6,227 bases of DNA from Candidatus Segatella albertsiae (GCA_002451555.1 DKCU01000090.1:11772-17998), one strand, 5' to 3'; shown: positions 1-5,832, numbered from the stretch's first letter. The notes: a model not told the origin generated them from the letters alone. Translations and numbers: made by a program.

Positions 1-35
1 TTCTGCCCGATTTGACTTCGGATGTCATTTTATAA

Positions 36-54
36 TTCAGCCTCATTTGCTGAA
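36..54 (-). terminator. Possible weak terminator hairpin after the permease
   Basis: A perfect 6-bp inverted repeat (TTCAGC / GCTGAA, 7-nt loop) begins directly after the permease stop codon. On the minus strand it is followed only by a mixed A/T stretch (TTATAAAATG), not a clean T run, so efficient intrinsic termination is uncertain. Confidence 0.35.
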
Positions 55-1359
55 CTATTTCTCCAACGACTTAGGTAACACGAGATTCAGAATCACTGCC
101 AAGAGGAACACGACTGCCACGCAGTTGTCGGCGAATACAGTGCGAACAATCTCTGGGAAGATATTAAACATGCCCGTTGCTTGGGTGAAACCGAGACCTA
201 CGCTGAGCGAGAGGCTCACGATGACCATGTTACGCTGAGAGAAGCCCGTGCGAGCCATCATACCGAAACCTGCGAAGAGGATGCTACCAAACATCATGAT
301 GGTACAACCACCGAGCACAGCCTGAGGAATCGTGGTGAGCACATAGCCGATGGCAGGGAACACACCGCCGATAATCATGATGATGGCACCCATGGCGATA
401 GTGAATCGATTAACCACGCCCGACATCGCCGCCAAACCTACGTTCTGGCTAAAGGAAGTAATAGGAGTACATCCGAAGAGACCCGATACCGAGCTTACGA
501 AACCATCGCAGCAAACCGCCGCTCCCATCTCCTTGGTGTTAGGGTCACGATGCAAGGCACTGTTGCAAAGAGCCGAAGTATCACCGATGGTCTCCGTGGC
601 AGATACCAAATACACAGCTACCACCGAGAGGATGGCACCGATATTAAACTCAGGAGTAAAAGGCAAGAGATGAGGCAAGGCAAGGATAGAAAGATTGGAA
701 AGTCCACTGAAATCTATCATGCCCATACACAGAGCGAGGATATAACCCACAATCAGTCCGACGAGAACAGAGAGGGAGCGCAAGAAACCCTTTGCGAAAA
801 TCTGGCAAAGAAGACAAGCGAGCAAGGTGACGGAACCCACAATCCAATTGTTCATGCTACCGAAGTCGGCAGCACCCTGACCACCCGCAAAAGAGTTGGC
901 ACCTACAGGAAGAAGCGAGAATCCGATGGCGGTAACTACCGTGGCGGCTACCACAGGAGGAATGAGCTTAATCCAATACTTGGCGAAGAGTCCAAGCGTA
1001 CCTTCCACAAGACCACCGACGATGACCGCACCGATGAGCGTTCCCATGCCATGGGCAGCGGCAATGCTGATGGCGAGCGAAAGGAAGGTGAAGGAGATAC
1101 CCATCACGATAGGCAAGCGAGAACCGATGCGCCATACAGGATAGAGCTGTACCAGCGTACCAATACCGGCGATGACCATACAGTTTTGGATGAGCACAGC
1201 ACTGACCGAACTATCCAATCCCACCGCACCTGCGAGAATCATGATTGGCGCAATGTTGCTGACAAACATCGCCAACACATGTTGAAGACCAAATGGGAGT
1301 GCTTTACCGACGGGCACCCTACCGTCAAGCTTGTAGAGATTTTCTATTGACTGTTCCAT
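55..1359 (-). CDS. NCS2 family nucleobase:cation symporter (xanthine/uracil permease type)
   Basis: A 434-residue, strongly hydrophobic inner-membrane protein of the nucleobase-ascorbate transporter (NAT/NCS2) family, which imports purine or pyrimidine bases with a cation, usually H+. Visible hallmarks are the QH pair in the first membrane segment (Q26, H27, within LPFGLQHVLAMF), the TM8 acidic motif ATETIGD with E256, and the NAT signature in TM10, QNVGLAAMSG at 305-314, where the usual Thr is Ser (S313). Glu256 and Gln305 match the substrate-binding Glu and Gln known from E. coli XanQ. Many Gly/Ala-rich segments between about 25 and 430 fit the family's 14-span fold, and the length matches bacterial PbuX/XanP proteins of about 430-470 residues. 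The start is an ATG with no Shine-Dalgarno sequence, usual for this phylum. It lies downstream of guaD in the same direction but has its own promoter. Xanthine or guanine is the likely substrate because of guaD, but uracil cannot be excluded, so no gene symbol is given. Confidence 0.93.
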   Translation of the reverse strand: MEQSIENLYKLDGRVPVGKALPFGLQHVLAMFVSNIAPIMILAGAVGLDSSVSAVLIQNCMVIAGIGTLVQLYPVWRIGSRLPIVMGISFTFLSLAISIAAAHGMGTLIGAVIVGGLVEGTLGLFAKYWIKLIPPVVAATVVTAIGFSLLPVGANSFAGGQGAADFGSMNNWIVGSVTLLACLLCQIFAKGFLRSLSVLVGLIVGYILALCMGMIDFSGLSNLSILALPHLLPFTPEFNIGAILSVVAVYLVSATETIGDTSALCNSALHRDPNTKEMGAAVCCDGFVSSVSGLFGCTPITSFSQNVGLAAMSGVVNRFTIAMGAIIMIIGGVFPAIGYVLTTIPQAVLGGCTIMMFGSILFAGFGMMARTGFSQRNMVIVSLSLSVGLGFTQATGMFNIFPEIVRTVFADNCVAVVFLLAVILNLVLPKSLEK

Positions 1360-1422
1360 TATCGTATGTAAATATTATAGGATTTTCCGATAAGAATCTC
1401 TAAGGATTTCCAAAAGATGGCA

Positions 1423-1430
1423 CAAAAGTA
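1423..1430 (-). promoter_or_regulatory. Promoter -7 element for the permease gene
   Basis: On the minus strand this reads TACTTTTG, a perfect match to the Bacteroidetes housekeeping -7 consensus TAnnTTTG. It would start transcription near 1416 and give a leader of about 57 nt. No convincing TTG element is seen at the -33 distance. The element lies between the guaD terminator and the permease start, which supports separate transcription of the two genes. Confidence 0.5.
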
Positions 1431-1472
1431 CAAAGAAAAACCGAGAATGTGAAATATTTCTTAAGAAAAAGG

Positions 1473-1522
1473 CTCTTTAAACAATAAAATGTCGTGAGGC
1501 TATGGTTAAACCTCACGACATT
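1473..1522 (-). terminator. Intrinsic terminator of guaD
   Basis: A perfect 12-bp stem is formed by AATGTCGTGAGG (1488-1499) and CCTCACGACATT (1511-1522) with an 11-nt loop. On the minus strand the stem is followed by a T-rich tail (TTTATTGTTT). It begins 5 nt past the guaD stop codon. The plus-strand side lacks a T run, so it most likely acts only on guaD and separates guaD from the permease transcript. Confidence 0.8.
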
Positions 1523-1527
1523 CTCCT

Positions 1528-1995
1528 TTAATATTCGTTTTTCTCTGTATTTTCCTCCCACATACGGAAAGCACCCAACGCCTCGTCACGCATCAAGGCT
1601 ATCATTGGCTTATGGCGATTTTCTATCTTACGGTCGATCTCCTCGTAGATAAACTCATCGTCGAAACCTATCTTCGCTGCATCCTTTCGGTCGTTGGCAT
1701 AATAGATTTTATCCAAGTGCGCCCAATAGATGGCACCGAGGCACATCGGACATGGTTCGCAGGAGGTATAAATCTCGCAACCCTCCAGATTGAAGGTCTT
1801 CAATTTGCAGCAAGCCTGTCGGATGCAATTCACCTCGGCATGAGCCGTTGGATCCTTGTCGATGGTGACACTGTTGGAAGCCTCAGCCACGATGATTCCA
1901 TCCTTGGCGATGACAGCTCCGAAGGGACCGCCGCCATTTCTCACACTATTCTCTGAGAGCACGATGGCTCTGTGCATCAATTCTTCTTTTGTCAT
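1528..1995 (-). CDS. guaD: Guanine deaminase, cytidine-deaminase fold
   Basis: A 155-residue zinc enzyme of the cytidine/deoxycytidylate deaminase superfamily, predicted to convert guanine to xanthine and ammonia in the cytoplasm. Zinc ligands and catalytic residues are visible: HAE at 52-54 (H52 ligand, E54 proton shuttle) and PCPMC at 81-85 (C82 and C85 ligands). It resembles the Bacillus subtilis GuaD type (156 residues) rather than TadA: conserved stretches include GGPFGAVI (22-29), YTSCEPCPMCLGAIYWA (76-92) and GFDDEFIYEEID (110-121), and the protein ends in EY. In the B. subtilis enzyme, a domain-swapped dimer, the C-terminal Tyr and an Asp equivalent to D113 help form the active site, and both are kept here. 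The ATG at 1993-1995 fits the family's N-terminus. The neighbouring nucleobase permease supports a purine salvage role. A general tRNA adenosine deaminase is the main alternative and is less likely. Confidence 0.92.
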   Translation of the reverse strand: MTKEELMHRAIVLSENSVRNGGGPFGAVIAKDGIIVAEASNSVTIDKDPTAHAEVNCIRQACCKLKTFNLEGCEIYTSCEPCPMCLGAIYWAHLDKIYYANDRKDAAKIGFDDEFIYEEIDRKIENRHKPMIALMRDEALGAFRMWEENTEKNEY

Positions 1996-2022
1996 AATTC
2001 TTTAGCTTTATGTTCTTAATCT

Positions 2023-2064
2023 TGTGCCGAAAGCACATCTGCTTACACCTTATTATATATAAGG
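2023..2064 (-). other. Two small hairpins in the guaD leader
   Basis: Within the predicted guaD 5' leader there are two inverted repeats: CCTTAT / ATAAGG (2048-2053 with 2059-2064, 5-nt loop) and TGTGC / GCACA (2023-2027 with 2033-2037, 5-nt loop). The first lies at the very 5' end of the predicted transcript and could stabilise it or serve as an operator. The arrangement does not match the three-way junction of a purine riboswitch. Function is unknown. Confidence 0.35.
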
Positions 2065-2069
2065 GGCGA

Positions 2070-2100
2070 CAAATATACGAAAAAGATACGAATGACGCAA
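2070..2100 (-). promoter_or_regulatory. Promoter of guaD
   Basis: On the minus strand TTG (2098-2100), a 20-nt spacer and TATATTTG (2070-2077) match the Bacteroidetes -33/-7 pattern, with a perfect TAnnTTTG. Transcription would start near 2063, giving a leader of about 68 nt. Confidence 0.65.
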
Positions 2101-2129
2101 GTTTTCTTGTAGAAAAAATATCGTTTCGC

Positions 2130-2160
2130 TTGGCTTTCTGTTTATTTTTTATTACTTTTG
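2130..2160 (+). promoter_or_regulatory. Housekeeping-type promoter of the ECF sigma gene
   Basis: TTG (2130-2132), 20 nt, then TACTTTTG (2153-2160) matches the Bacteroidetes primary-sigma promoter (TTG, spacer, TAnnTTTG). The bases after it (CAACCGA) are the same as those after the ATPase promoter at 4220. The predicted start point near 2167 leaves a leader of about 64 nt before the ATG at 2231. No copy of the GGGTGT-N17-CGA element is seen here, so the sigma gene appears not to be autoregulated through it. Confidence 0.7.
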
Positions 2161-2230
2161 CAACCGATTAGGACACAAATTGCAACTTTTTAGTCCAAAT
2201 AAGTATAATCAAGGAAGAGAGAGAACAAGA

Positions 2231-2737
2231 ATGAGTAACGAAAAGAAAGATTTCGAAACACTGTTCAGGGACATATATCCTAAGCTTTACTATGCTGCCA
2301 TGCAGTTGGTAAAGGATGAGGAGGTGTGCCGTGACATCGTCGGCGACTCATTCGAGCAACTCTGGCTTCGACGAGCGGAAGTCGAACCTCCGAAAAGAAG
2401 TGCTTTCCTCTACCGGCTTGTTCACAACAAGTGCATCGACCATATCCGCAAGCAGACGGCACGCAACAAGTACATCGAGTTCTACAATATGCTCTATGGT
2501 ACTTCGACCGAGCAATTGGAGAACTCCTGGGAAGAAAGCGAGCGAAGCATCAAGTCCATGTACCAAACCATCGAGACACTGACTCCACAAACCCAGAAGA
2601 TTCTCAAACTATGTTACTTCAGAGGCATGAAATACCGAGAAGTAGCAGAAGAGCTGGACATCAGCATCAGCGCCGTACGCAAACATATCGTACAAGCACT
2701 GAAGATTCTTCGCTCAACCATGAGACCAGAAGAATAA
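2231..2737 (+). CDS. ECF-type RNA polymerase sigma-70 factor (FecI-like, Bacteroidetes type)
   Basis: A 168-residue alternative sigma factor that would direct RNA polymerase to the promoters of the neighbouring fecR and susC-like genes. Region 2 spans about 8-76 (FETLFRDIYPKLYYAAMQLV, then FLYRLVHNKCIDHIR, the -10 recognition helix area). Region 4 spans about 112-161 (TLTPQTQKILKLCYFRGMKYREVAEELDISISAVRKHI as a helix-turn-helix, residues 117-153). Regions 1 and 3 are absent and the length is usual for ECF factors. The ATG at 2231 is preferred because it follows a purine-rich AAGGAAGAGAGAG stretch and starts just before region 2; the frame stays open upstream to a TTG at 2180, which lies too near the predicted transcription start. 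The following gene is its probable anti-sigma factor, 166 nt downstream, with no clear terminator between them. Confidence 0.94.
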   Translation: MSNEKKDFETLFRDIYPKLYYAAMQLVKDEEVCRDIVGDSFEQLWLRRAEVEPPKRSAFLYRLVHNKCIDHIRKQTARNKYIEFYNMLYGTSTEQLENSWEESERSIKSMYQTIETLTPQTQKILKLCYFRGMKYREVAEELDISISAVRKHIVQALKILRSTMRPEE

Positions 2738-2815
2738 GCAGAACCTTCTGCCAGGCTACACTTTCCAAGGAAAAGAGGCTACTTTTGTTAATAAAGTACA
2801 AAAAGACATACCTTA

Positions 2816-2845
2816 GGGTGTAAAAAACGAGAAGATTACGATAAG
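2816..2845 (+). promoter_or_regulatory. Proposed ECF-sigma promoter of fecR
   Basis: GGGTGT (2816-2821), 17 nt, then CGA (2839-2841) followed by TAAGTA. The same GGGTGT-N17-CGA arrangement occurs before the susC-like gene at 5773. The 17-nt spacing between -35-like and -10-like parts suits ECF sigma factors. The inference is that the sigma factor encoded at 2231-2737 reads both promoters. The distance from CGA to the fecR ATG is 65 nt. Confidence 0.55.
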
Positions 2846-2903
2846 TATTATAAGATTGAAAGGCTATATACCTTTCCTAAATAAAACATAAGACATTCAA
2901 AAC

Positions 2904-4091
2904 ATGACTGAAGATAAAGACAAATGGAATGACATCATCGACTGGATGGAACCTGACAAGGAACTGACAGACGAAGAACTTGCATCGCTGATGCAGGACG
3001 GAGATGCCATGTCTGACATGAAGGAAGCTTTGAATGTCAAACAAGCCGTGGCTCGCCACGGTGCCAAAGAAGATGGTCTTCCATTCGACCTTGACAAGGA
3101 ATGGGACAAGTTCTCTTCGTTTATTGACGAAGACACCTCAATGCCGAAAAAGCATTTCTCCAAGCCGCTCTATATAATAATAGGTGTAGCCGCATCGCTG
3201 CTCGTACTCCTCGCCATACGACAATTCGTATTCTTGGACGCTCCAAAAAGCGAGTCCCATAATCTGGCTTGCGTCTATCAGCGCGACTCCTTGGCAGGAA
3301 ATGCCACCATACTTACGTCATCCGACAAGAGCAATGCCCCACAGGTATTGGAAGGCGAAGGCATCGTCATGCCTAAGAGCGAACAGCAACCAGCTACTTC
3401 CACAACCACTCGCATCCTCCATGCCCTCGGCTTGGGCGATGACGACGTAGCCATGGAGAACAACACCGTAACGATTCCACCAGGCAAGAGTTACAACATC
3501 ACCCTTGCCGACGGCACTAAGGTATTCATGTATGCTGGTAGTCGCCTCACCTACCCTGTCGTGTTCAGCGGCAAGGAGCGTAGAGTGTATCTCGAAGGCG
3601 AGGCATACTTCAAGGTAACCAAGGACAAGGCACACCCTTTCGTCATCAGCACAGAAAAAGCCGATGCTAAGGTTTTGGGTACAGAGTTGAACGTAAGTTG
3701 CTACAAGGGCGAGCCATGCCATGTCGCCTTGCTCACAGGTTCGGTATTGGTCAGCGACAAGAAGGAGACTCGCTCCGTGAAGCTCGTGCCAGGACAAGGT
3801 GTCACCGTCAATGAGAGCTCCCCACTCGCCATGAGTGCCGAGAACATGGACACCTATACCTACTGGCTGCAAGGCTTCATCTATTATGACGATGCCACCC
3901 TTGCCGAAGTGACCAAGAACATCGGCAGATGGTACAACGTGAACGTTGTCTTCGACAAAGAAGCCTTGAAGAACCTGAAGCTCCGCTACTTCTGCCAGAG
4001 AAGCGAGTCATTGGAGCGTGCCGTGGAGTTACTCAATAGCTACGGCAGATTCAAGGCTGTCGTAGAGGGCGAGACTTTGCACATCAAATAA
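2904..4091 (+). CDS. FecR family anti-sigma factor with DUF4974 C-terminal domain
   Basis: A 395-residue single-pass inner-membrane protein that would hold the ECF sigma factor inactive and release it on a signal from the outer-membrane transporter. Parts in order: an acidic cytoplasmic sigma-binding region (1-87, with the typical FDLDKEWDKF at 61-70); a transmembrane helix (about 88-110, YIIIGVAASLLVLLAIRQFVF); a periplasmic linker (111-187); the FecR beta-domain (about 188-285: TVTIPPGKSYNITLADG, then YLEGEAYFKVTKD and HPFVIST); and DUF4974 (about 322-395), an STN-like fold that ends the protein. The linker, Ser/Thr/Gln-rich at about 138-170, looks longer than in typical members, which are often near 320-340 residues. 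The ATG has no Shine-Dalgarno. It lies after the sigma gene; the transporter it should contact begins 1.7 kb downstream, beyond an unrelated ATPase gene. Confidence 0.93.
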   Translation: MTEDKDKWNDIIDWMEPDKELTDEELASLMQDGDAMSDMKEALNVKQAVARHGAKEDGLPFDLDKEWDKFSSFIDEDTSMPKKHFSKPLYIIIGVAASLLVLLAIRQFVFLDAPKSESHNLACVYQRDSLAGNATILTSSDKSNAPQVLEGEGIVMPKSEQQPATSTTTRILHALGLGDDDVAMENNTVTIPPGKSYNITLADGTKVFMYAGSRLTYPVVFSGKERRVYLEGEAYFKVTKDKAHPFVISTEKADAKVLGTELNVSCYKGEPCHVALLTGSVLVSDKKETRSVKLVPGQGVTVNESSPLAMSAENMDTYTYWLQGFIYYDDATLAEVTKNIGRWYNVNVVFDKEALKNLKLRYFCQRSESLERAVELLNSYGRFKAVVEGETLHIK

Positions 4092-4100
4092 AAAGCAACA

Positions 4101-4186
4101 AACTTTGGCGCAATGCTATCTATTACCTTACCAACGATATGGTAAGAAGCCAAAAGGTTAATTATCAATAATTATATTGTTTTTTC
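4101..4186 (+). terminator. Possible structured end of the fecR transcript
   Basis: Ten bases after the fecR stop, a two-part stem can form: CTTACC (4127-4132) with GGTAAG (4141-4146), enclosed by ACTTTGGC-like and GCCAAAAGGT arms (4101-4109 with 4149-4159, two bulged bases). A small A/T hairpin follows (4160-4173), then a T-rich run at 4177-4185. The T run is far from the stronger stem, so this is only a tentative terminator. Confidence 0.35.
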
Positions 4187-4219
4187 ACGGAAAATAATAG
4201 CTTTTATATATGTTTTTTG

Positions 4220-4227
4220 TATCTTTG
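4220..4227 (+). promoter_or_regulatory. Promoter -7 element of the ATPase cassette
   Basis: TATCTTTG is a perfect TAnnTTTG match and is followed by CAACCGA, as in the sigma-gene promoter. No TTG is found at the usual -33 distance. Transcription would begin near 4234, just before the first 19-bp repeat at 4238, so the repeats would make up essentially the whole leader of about 120 nt. Confidence 0.6.
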
Positions 4228-4237
4228 CAACCGAGTT

Positions 4238-4353
4238 ATTCTTGTTTTCGTGTAAAATAAGCAAATCAATAATCTTGTTTTCGTGTAAACTTCAAGGTTT
4301 GATAATCTCGTTTTCGTGTAAATATACAAAAATATTAATCTCGTTTTCGTGAA
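4238..4353 (+). repeat. Four direct repeats at an exact 33-bp period
   Basis: Four copies of a 19-bp unit, consensus AATCTYGTTTTCGTGTAAA, lie at 4238-4256, 4271-4289, 4304-4322 and 4337-4353. Their CTYGTTTTCGTG cores start at 4241, 4274, 4307 and 4340, exactly 33 bp apart. Copies 1-3 share the 3' end GTGTAAA; copy 4 reads GTGAAA and runs straight into the ATPase ATG. Copies 1 and 2 have CTTG, copies 3 and 4 have CTCG; copy 1 begins ATT rather than AAT. The 14-bp spacers are A/T-rich and unlike each other. The period is close to three helical turns, so all copies would present the same DNA face. This could be a protein-binding array on DNA or in the mRNA leader; its function is unknown to me. 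Confidence 0.9.
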
Positions 4354-5706
4354 ATGAAGAGAAAAATATACCAAAAGCTTCTAAAATGGAAGAACAGCAG
4401 AAAAGGCGAAACGGCCCTCATGTTAGAAGGAGCAAGGCGTGTCGGGAAAAGCTTTGTTGTAGAAGAGTTTGCTAAAAATGAATATAAAAGCTACATTCTC
4501 ATCGACTTCAACAAAGTAGGGAAAGACATCAAACAACTGTTTGATGACTATCTTGACAATTTAGACATGCTGTTTACTCACCTTAGTATTTATAGTGGGA
4601 AGAAATTGTACCCAAGAGAATCTCTAATTATATTTGACGAGGTACAATTTTGTCCAAGGGCTCGTACTGCCATAAAATACTTGGTGGCAGATGGGCGTTA
4701 TGATTATATAGAGACAGGCTCACTCATATCCATCAGAAGAAATACAGAAGGAATATTAATCCCTTCCGAAGAGGAAACCATCTATATGTACCCTATGGAC
4801 CTCGAAGAATTCCTTTGGGCAAACGGTGAAGATATGCTTATGGACTTTATCAAAGCCCAATTTGAGCATCAACAGCCATTAGGGCAAGCGATACACAGGA
4901 AAGCCATGGATTTTTTTAGACTTTACCTCATCGTAGGTGGCATGCCACAAGCTGTCAAGAAATATATTGACACTAAAGATTTTGAGGAAACAGACAGAGT
5001 AAAACGCCAGATATTAACTCTTTACCGCAATAGTATATATGATTATGCGGGCAACTATGCAGAAAAAGTACTCAGCATATTCGATGAAATTCCCTCGCAA
5101 TTGCAGAAACATGAAAAGAAATTCAAGTTATCTGACCTGAATAAAGAAGCAAGGATGAGAGACTATGAAAGTTCTTTTCTTTGGCTCAAGGATGCTATGA
5201 TCGTGAATATGTGCTACAATACAACAGAGCCAAGCATTGGCCTCAACTTAAAACGAGACGACTTCACTTTGAAATGTTACATGGGTGATACGGGGTTGCT
5301 TATCAGTCATGCTTTTGACGAACGAGGAATCGTTACAGAAGAGTTATATCAGAAAATTTTAAAGGACAAATTAGAGATGAACTCTGGCATGATTATAGAA
5401 AATATTGTGGCTCAAATGCTCAAGACTGCAGGTCACAACCTCTATTTCTACTCTAATTCTGACAGAAACGACAAGGATTCAAGAATGGAATTAGACTTTC
5501 TGATAGCAAAGAGTAAGATAACAACTCGGCACAACATTTCGCCTATTGAAGTGAAATCAACAACAAGATACACCATCACGTCATTGAACAAATGCATCAA
5601 GAAATATAGCAATTATCTCGCCACTCCTTACGTTGTACATACTGCCGACCTAAAAGTGGAAAACGGTATTGTGTATCTCCCCCTCTATATGGTACCTTTA
5701 TTATAA
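4354..5706 (+). CDS. AAA-type ATPase with DUF4143 and PD-(D/E)XK-like C-terminus
   Basis: A 450-residue cytoplasmic protein of the large bacterial/archaeal 'ATP-binding protein, DUF4143' family, whose biological role is not established. Visible are a Walker A motif GARRVGKS (26-33), Walker B LIIFDE (91-96), a sensor-like ETGSL (120-124), the MYPMDLEEFLWA motif typical of the family (about 144-155), and LYLIVGGMPQAV (about 191-202), where the DUF4143 part starts. The C-terminus keeps a nuclease-like constellation: E349 (MIIEN), D381 (ELDFLI) and E399-x-K401 (IEVKS). Length is usual for a full member and no frameshift is seen. The ATG at 4354 is preferred: an in-frame TAA lies only 15 nt upstream, and MKRKIYQKLLKWK is a family-typical N-terminus. 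There is no Shine-Dalgarno; the last repeat occupies that place. The gene is visibly AT-richer than fecR and interrupts the fecR-susC pair, suggesting acquisition. It has its own promoter and terminator. Confidence 0.9.
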   Translation: MKRKIYQKLLKWKNSRKGETALMLEGARRVGKSFVVEEFAKNEYKSYILIDFNKVGKDIKQLFDDYLDNLDMLFTHLSIYSGKKLYPRESLIIFDEVQFCPRARTAIKYLVADGRYDYIETGSLISIRRNTEGILIPSEEETIYMYPMDLEEFLWANGEDMLMDFIKAQFEHQQPLGQAIHRKAMDFFRLYLIVGGMPQAVKKYIDTKDFEETDRVKRQILTLYRNSIYDYAGNYAEKVLSIFDEIPSQLQKHEKKFKLSDLNKEARMRDYESSFLWLKDAMIVNMCYNTTEPSIGLNLKRDDFTLKCYMGDTGLLISHAFDERGIVTEELYQKILKDKLEMNSGMIIENIVAQMLKTAGHNLYFYSNSDRNDKDSRMELDFLIAKSKITTRHNISPIEVKSTTRYTITSLNKCIKKYSNYLATPYVVHTADLKVENGIVYLPLYMVPLL

Positions 5707-5715
5707 TATGAAACT

Positions 5716-5755
5716 AAATCGTGGCAAATTTTAACGAATTTACCACGATTTTTTC
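5716..5755 (+). terminator. Strong intrinsic terminator of the ATPase gene
   Basis: The arms AAATCGTGG (5716-5724) and CCACGATTT (5743-5751) pair perfectly over 9 bp; after one C/A mismatch, AAATT (5726-5730) pairs with AATTT (5737-5741), leaving a 6-nt loop. The descending arm runs into TTTTTTC. It starts 9 nt after the stop codon and ends about 18 bp before the susC-like promoter, which insulates that promoter from the ATPase transcript. Confidence 0.85.
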
Positions 5756-5772
5756 ATTTTTTCTATCAAAAG

Positions 5773-5803
5773 GGGTGTCTTATTTCATTTCTTTACGACT
5801 TAT
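5773..5803 (+). promoter_or_regulatory. Proposed ECF-sigma promoter of the susC-like gene
   Basis: GGGTGT (5773-5778), 17 nt, then CGA (5796-5798) followed by CTTATAAGTA. It has the same words and identical spacing as the element before fecR (2816-2841). No TAnnTTTG housekeeping element is seen between the ATPase terminator and the ATG at 5833, which fits expression by the ECF sigma factor. CGA lies 37 nt before the ATG. Confidence 0.6.
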
Positions 5804-5832
5804 AAGTAATTTTAAACTTTAATCAGCGTAAA

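Noticed and set aside
181..1350. Long open frame on the plus strand opposite the permease gene
   Set aside because: Its product is highly polar, rich in His, Arg, Thr and Glu, with no recognisable domain, and it is the antisense shadow of the well-supported permease frame.
1996..2064. Purine riboswitch before guaD
   Set aside because: The two hairpins are sequential and short; the enclosing P1 helix and conserved junction bases of the purine riboswitch are not seen.
2180..2230. Upstream TTG start for the sigma factor
   Set aside because: It begins only about 13 nt after the predicted transcript start and adds residues not belonging to sigma region 2; the ATG at 2231 has a purine-rich stretch before it.
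2738..2751. GCAGA-ACCT-TCTGC hairpin right after the sigma stop codon as a terminator
   Set aside because: The stem is only 5 bp and no T run follows, so read-through toward fecR is more likely.
2780..2787. TACTTTTG as a housekeeping promoter for fecR
   Set aside because: It matches TAnnTTTG but has no TTG at the -33 distance, and the GGGTGT-N17-CGA pair nearer the gene is better supported by its copy before the susC-like gene. It could still be a second promoter.
3318..3872. Minus-strand open frame within fecR
   Set aside because: It lies wholly inside the clearly recognised FecR coding sequence and its product shows no known motif.
4238..4353. Short CRISPR array
   Set aside because: Units of 19 bp with 14-bp A/T-rich spacers are too short, the last unit merges with a start codon, and no cas gene is present.
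4092..5832. Insertion sequence or transposon carrying the ATPase
   Set aside because: There is no transposase gene, no clear terminal inverted repeats and no obvious target-site duplication at the borders.
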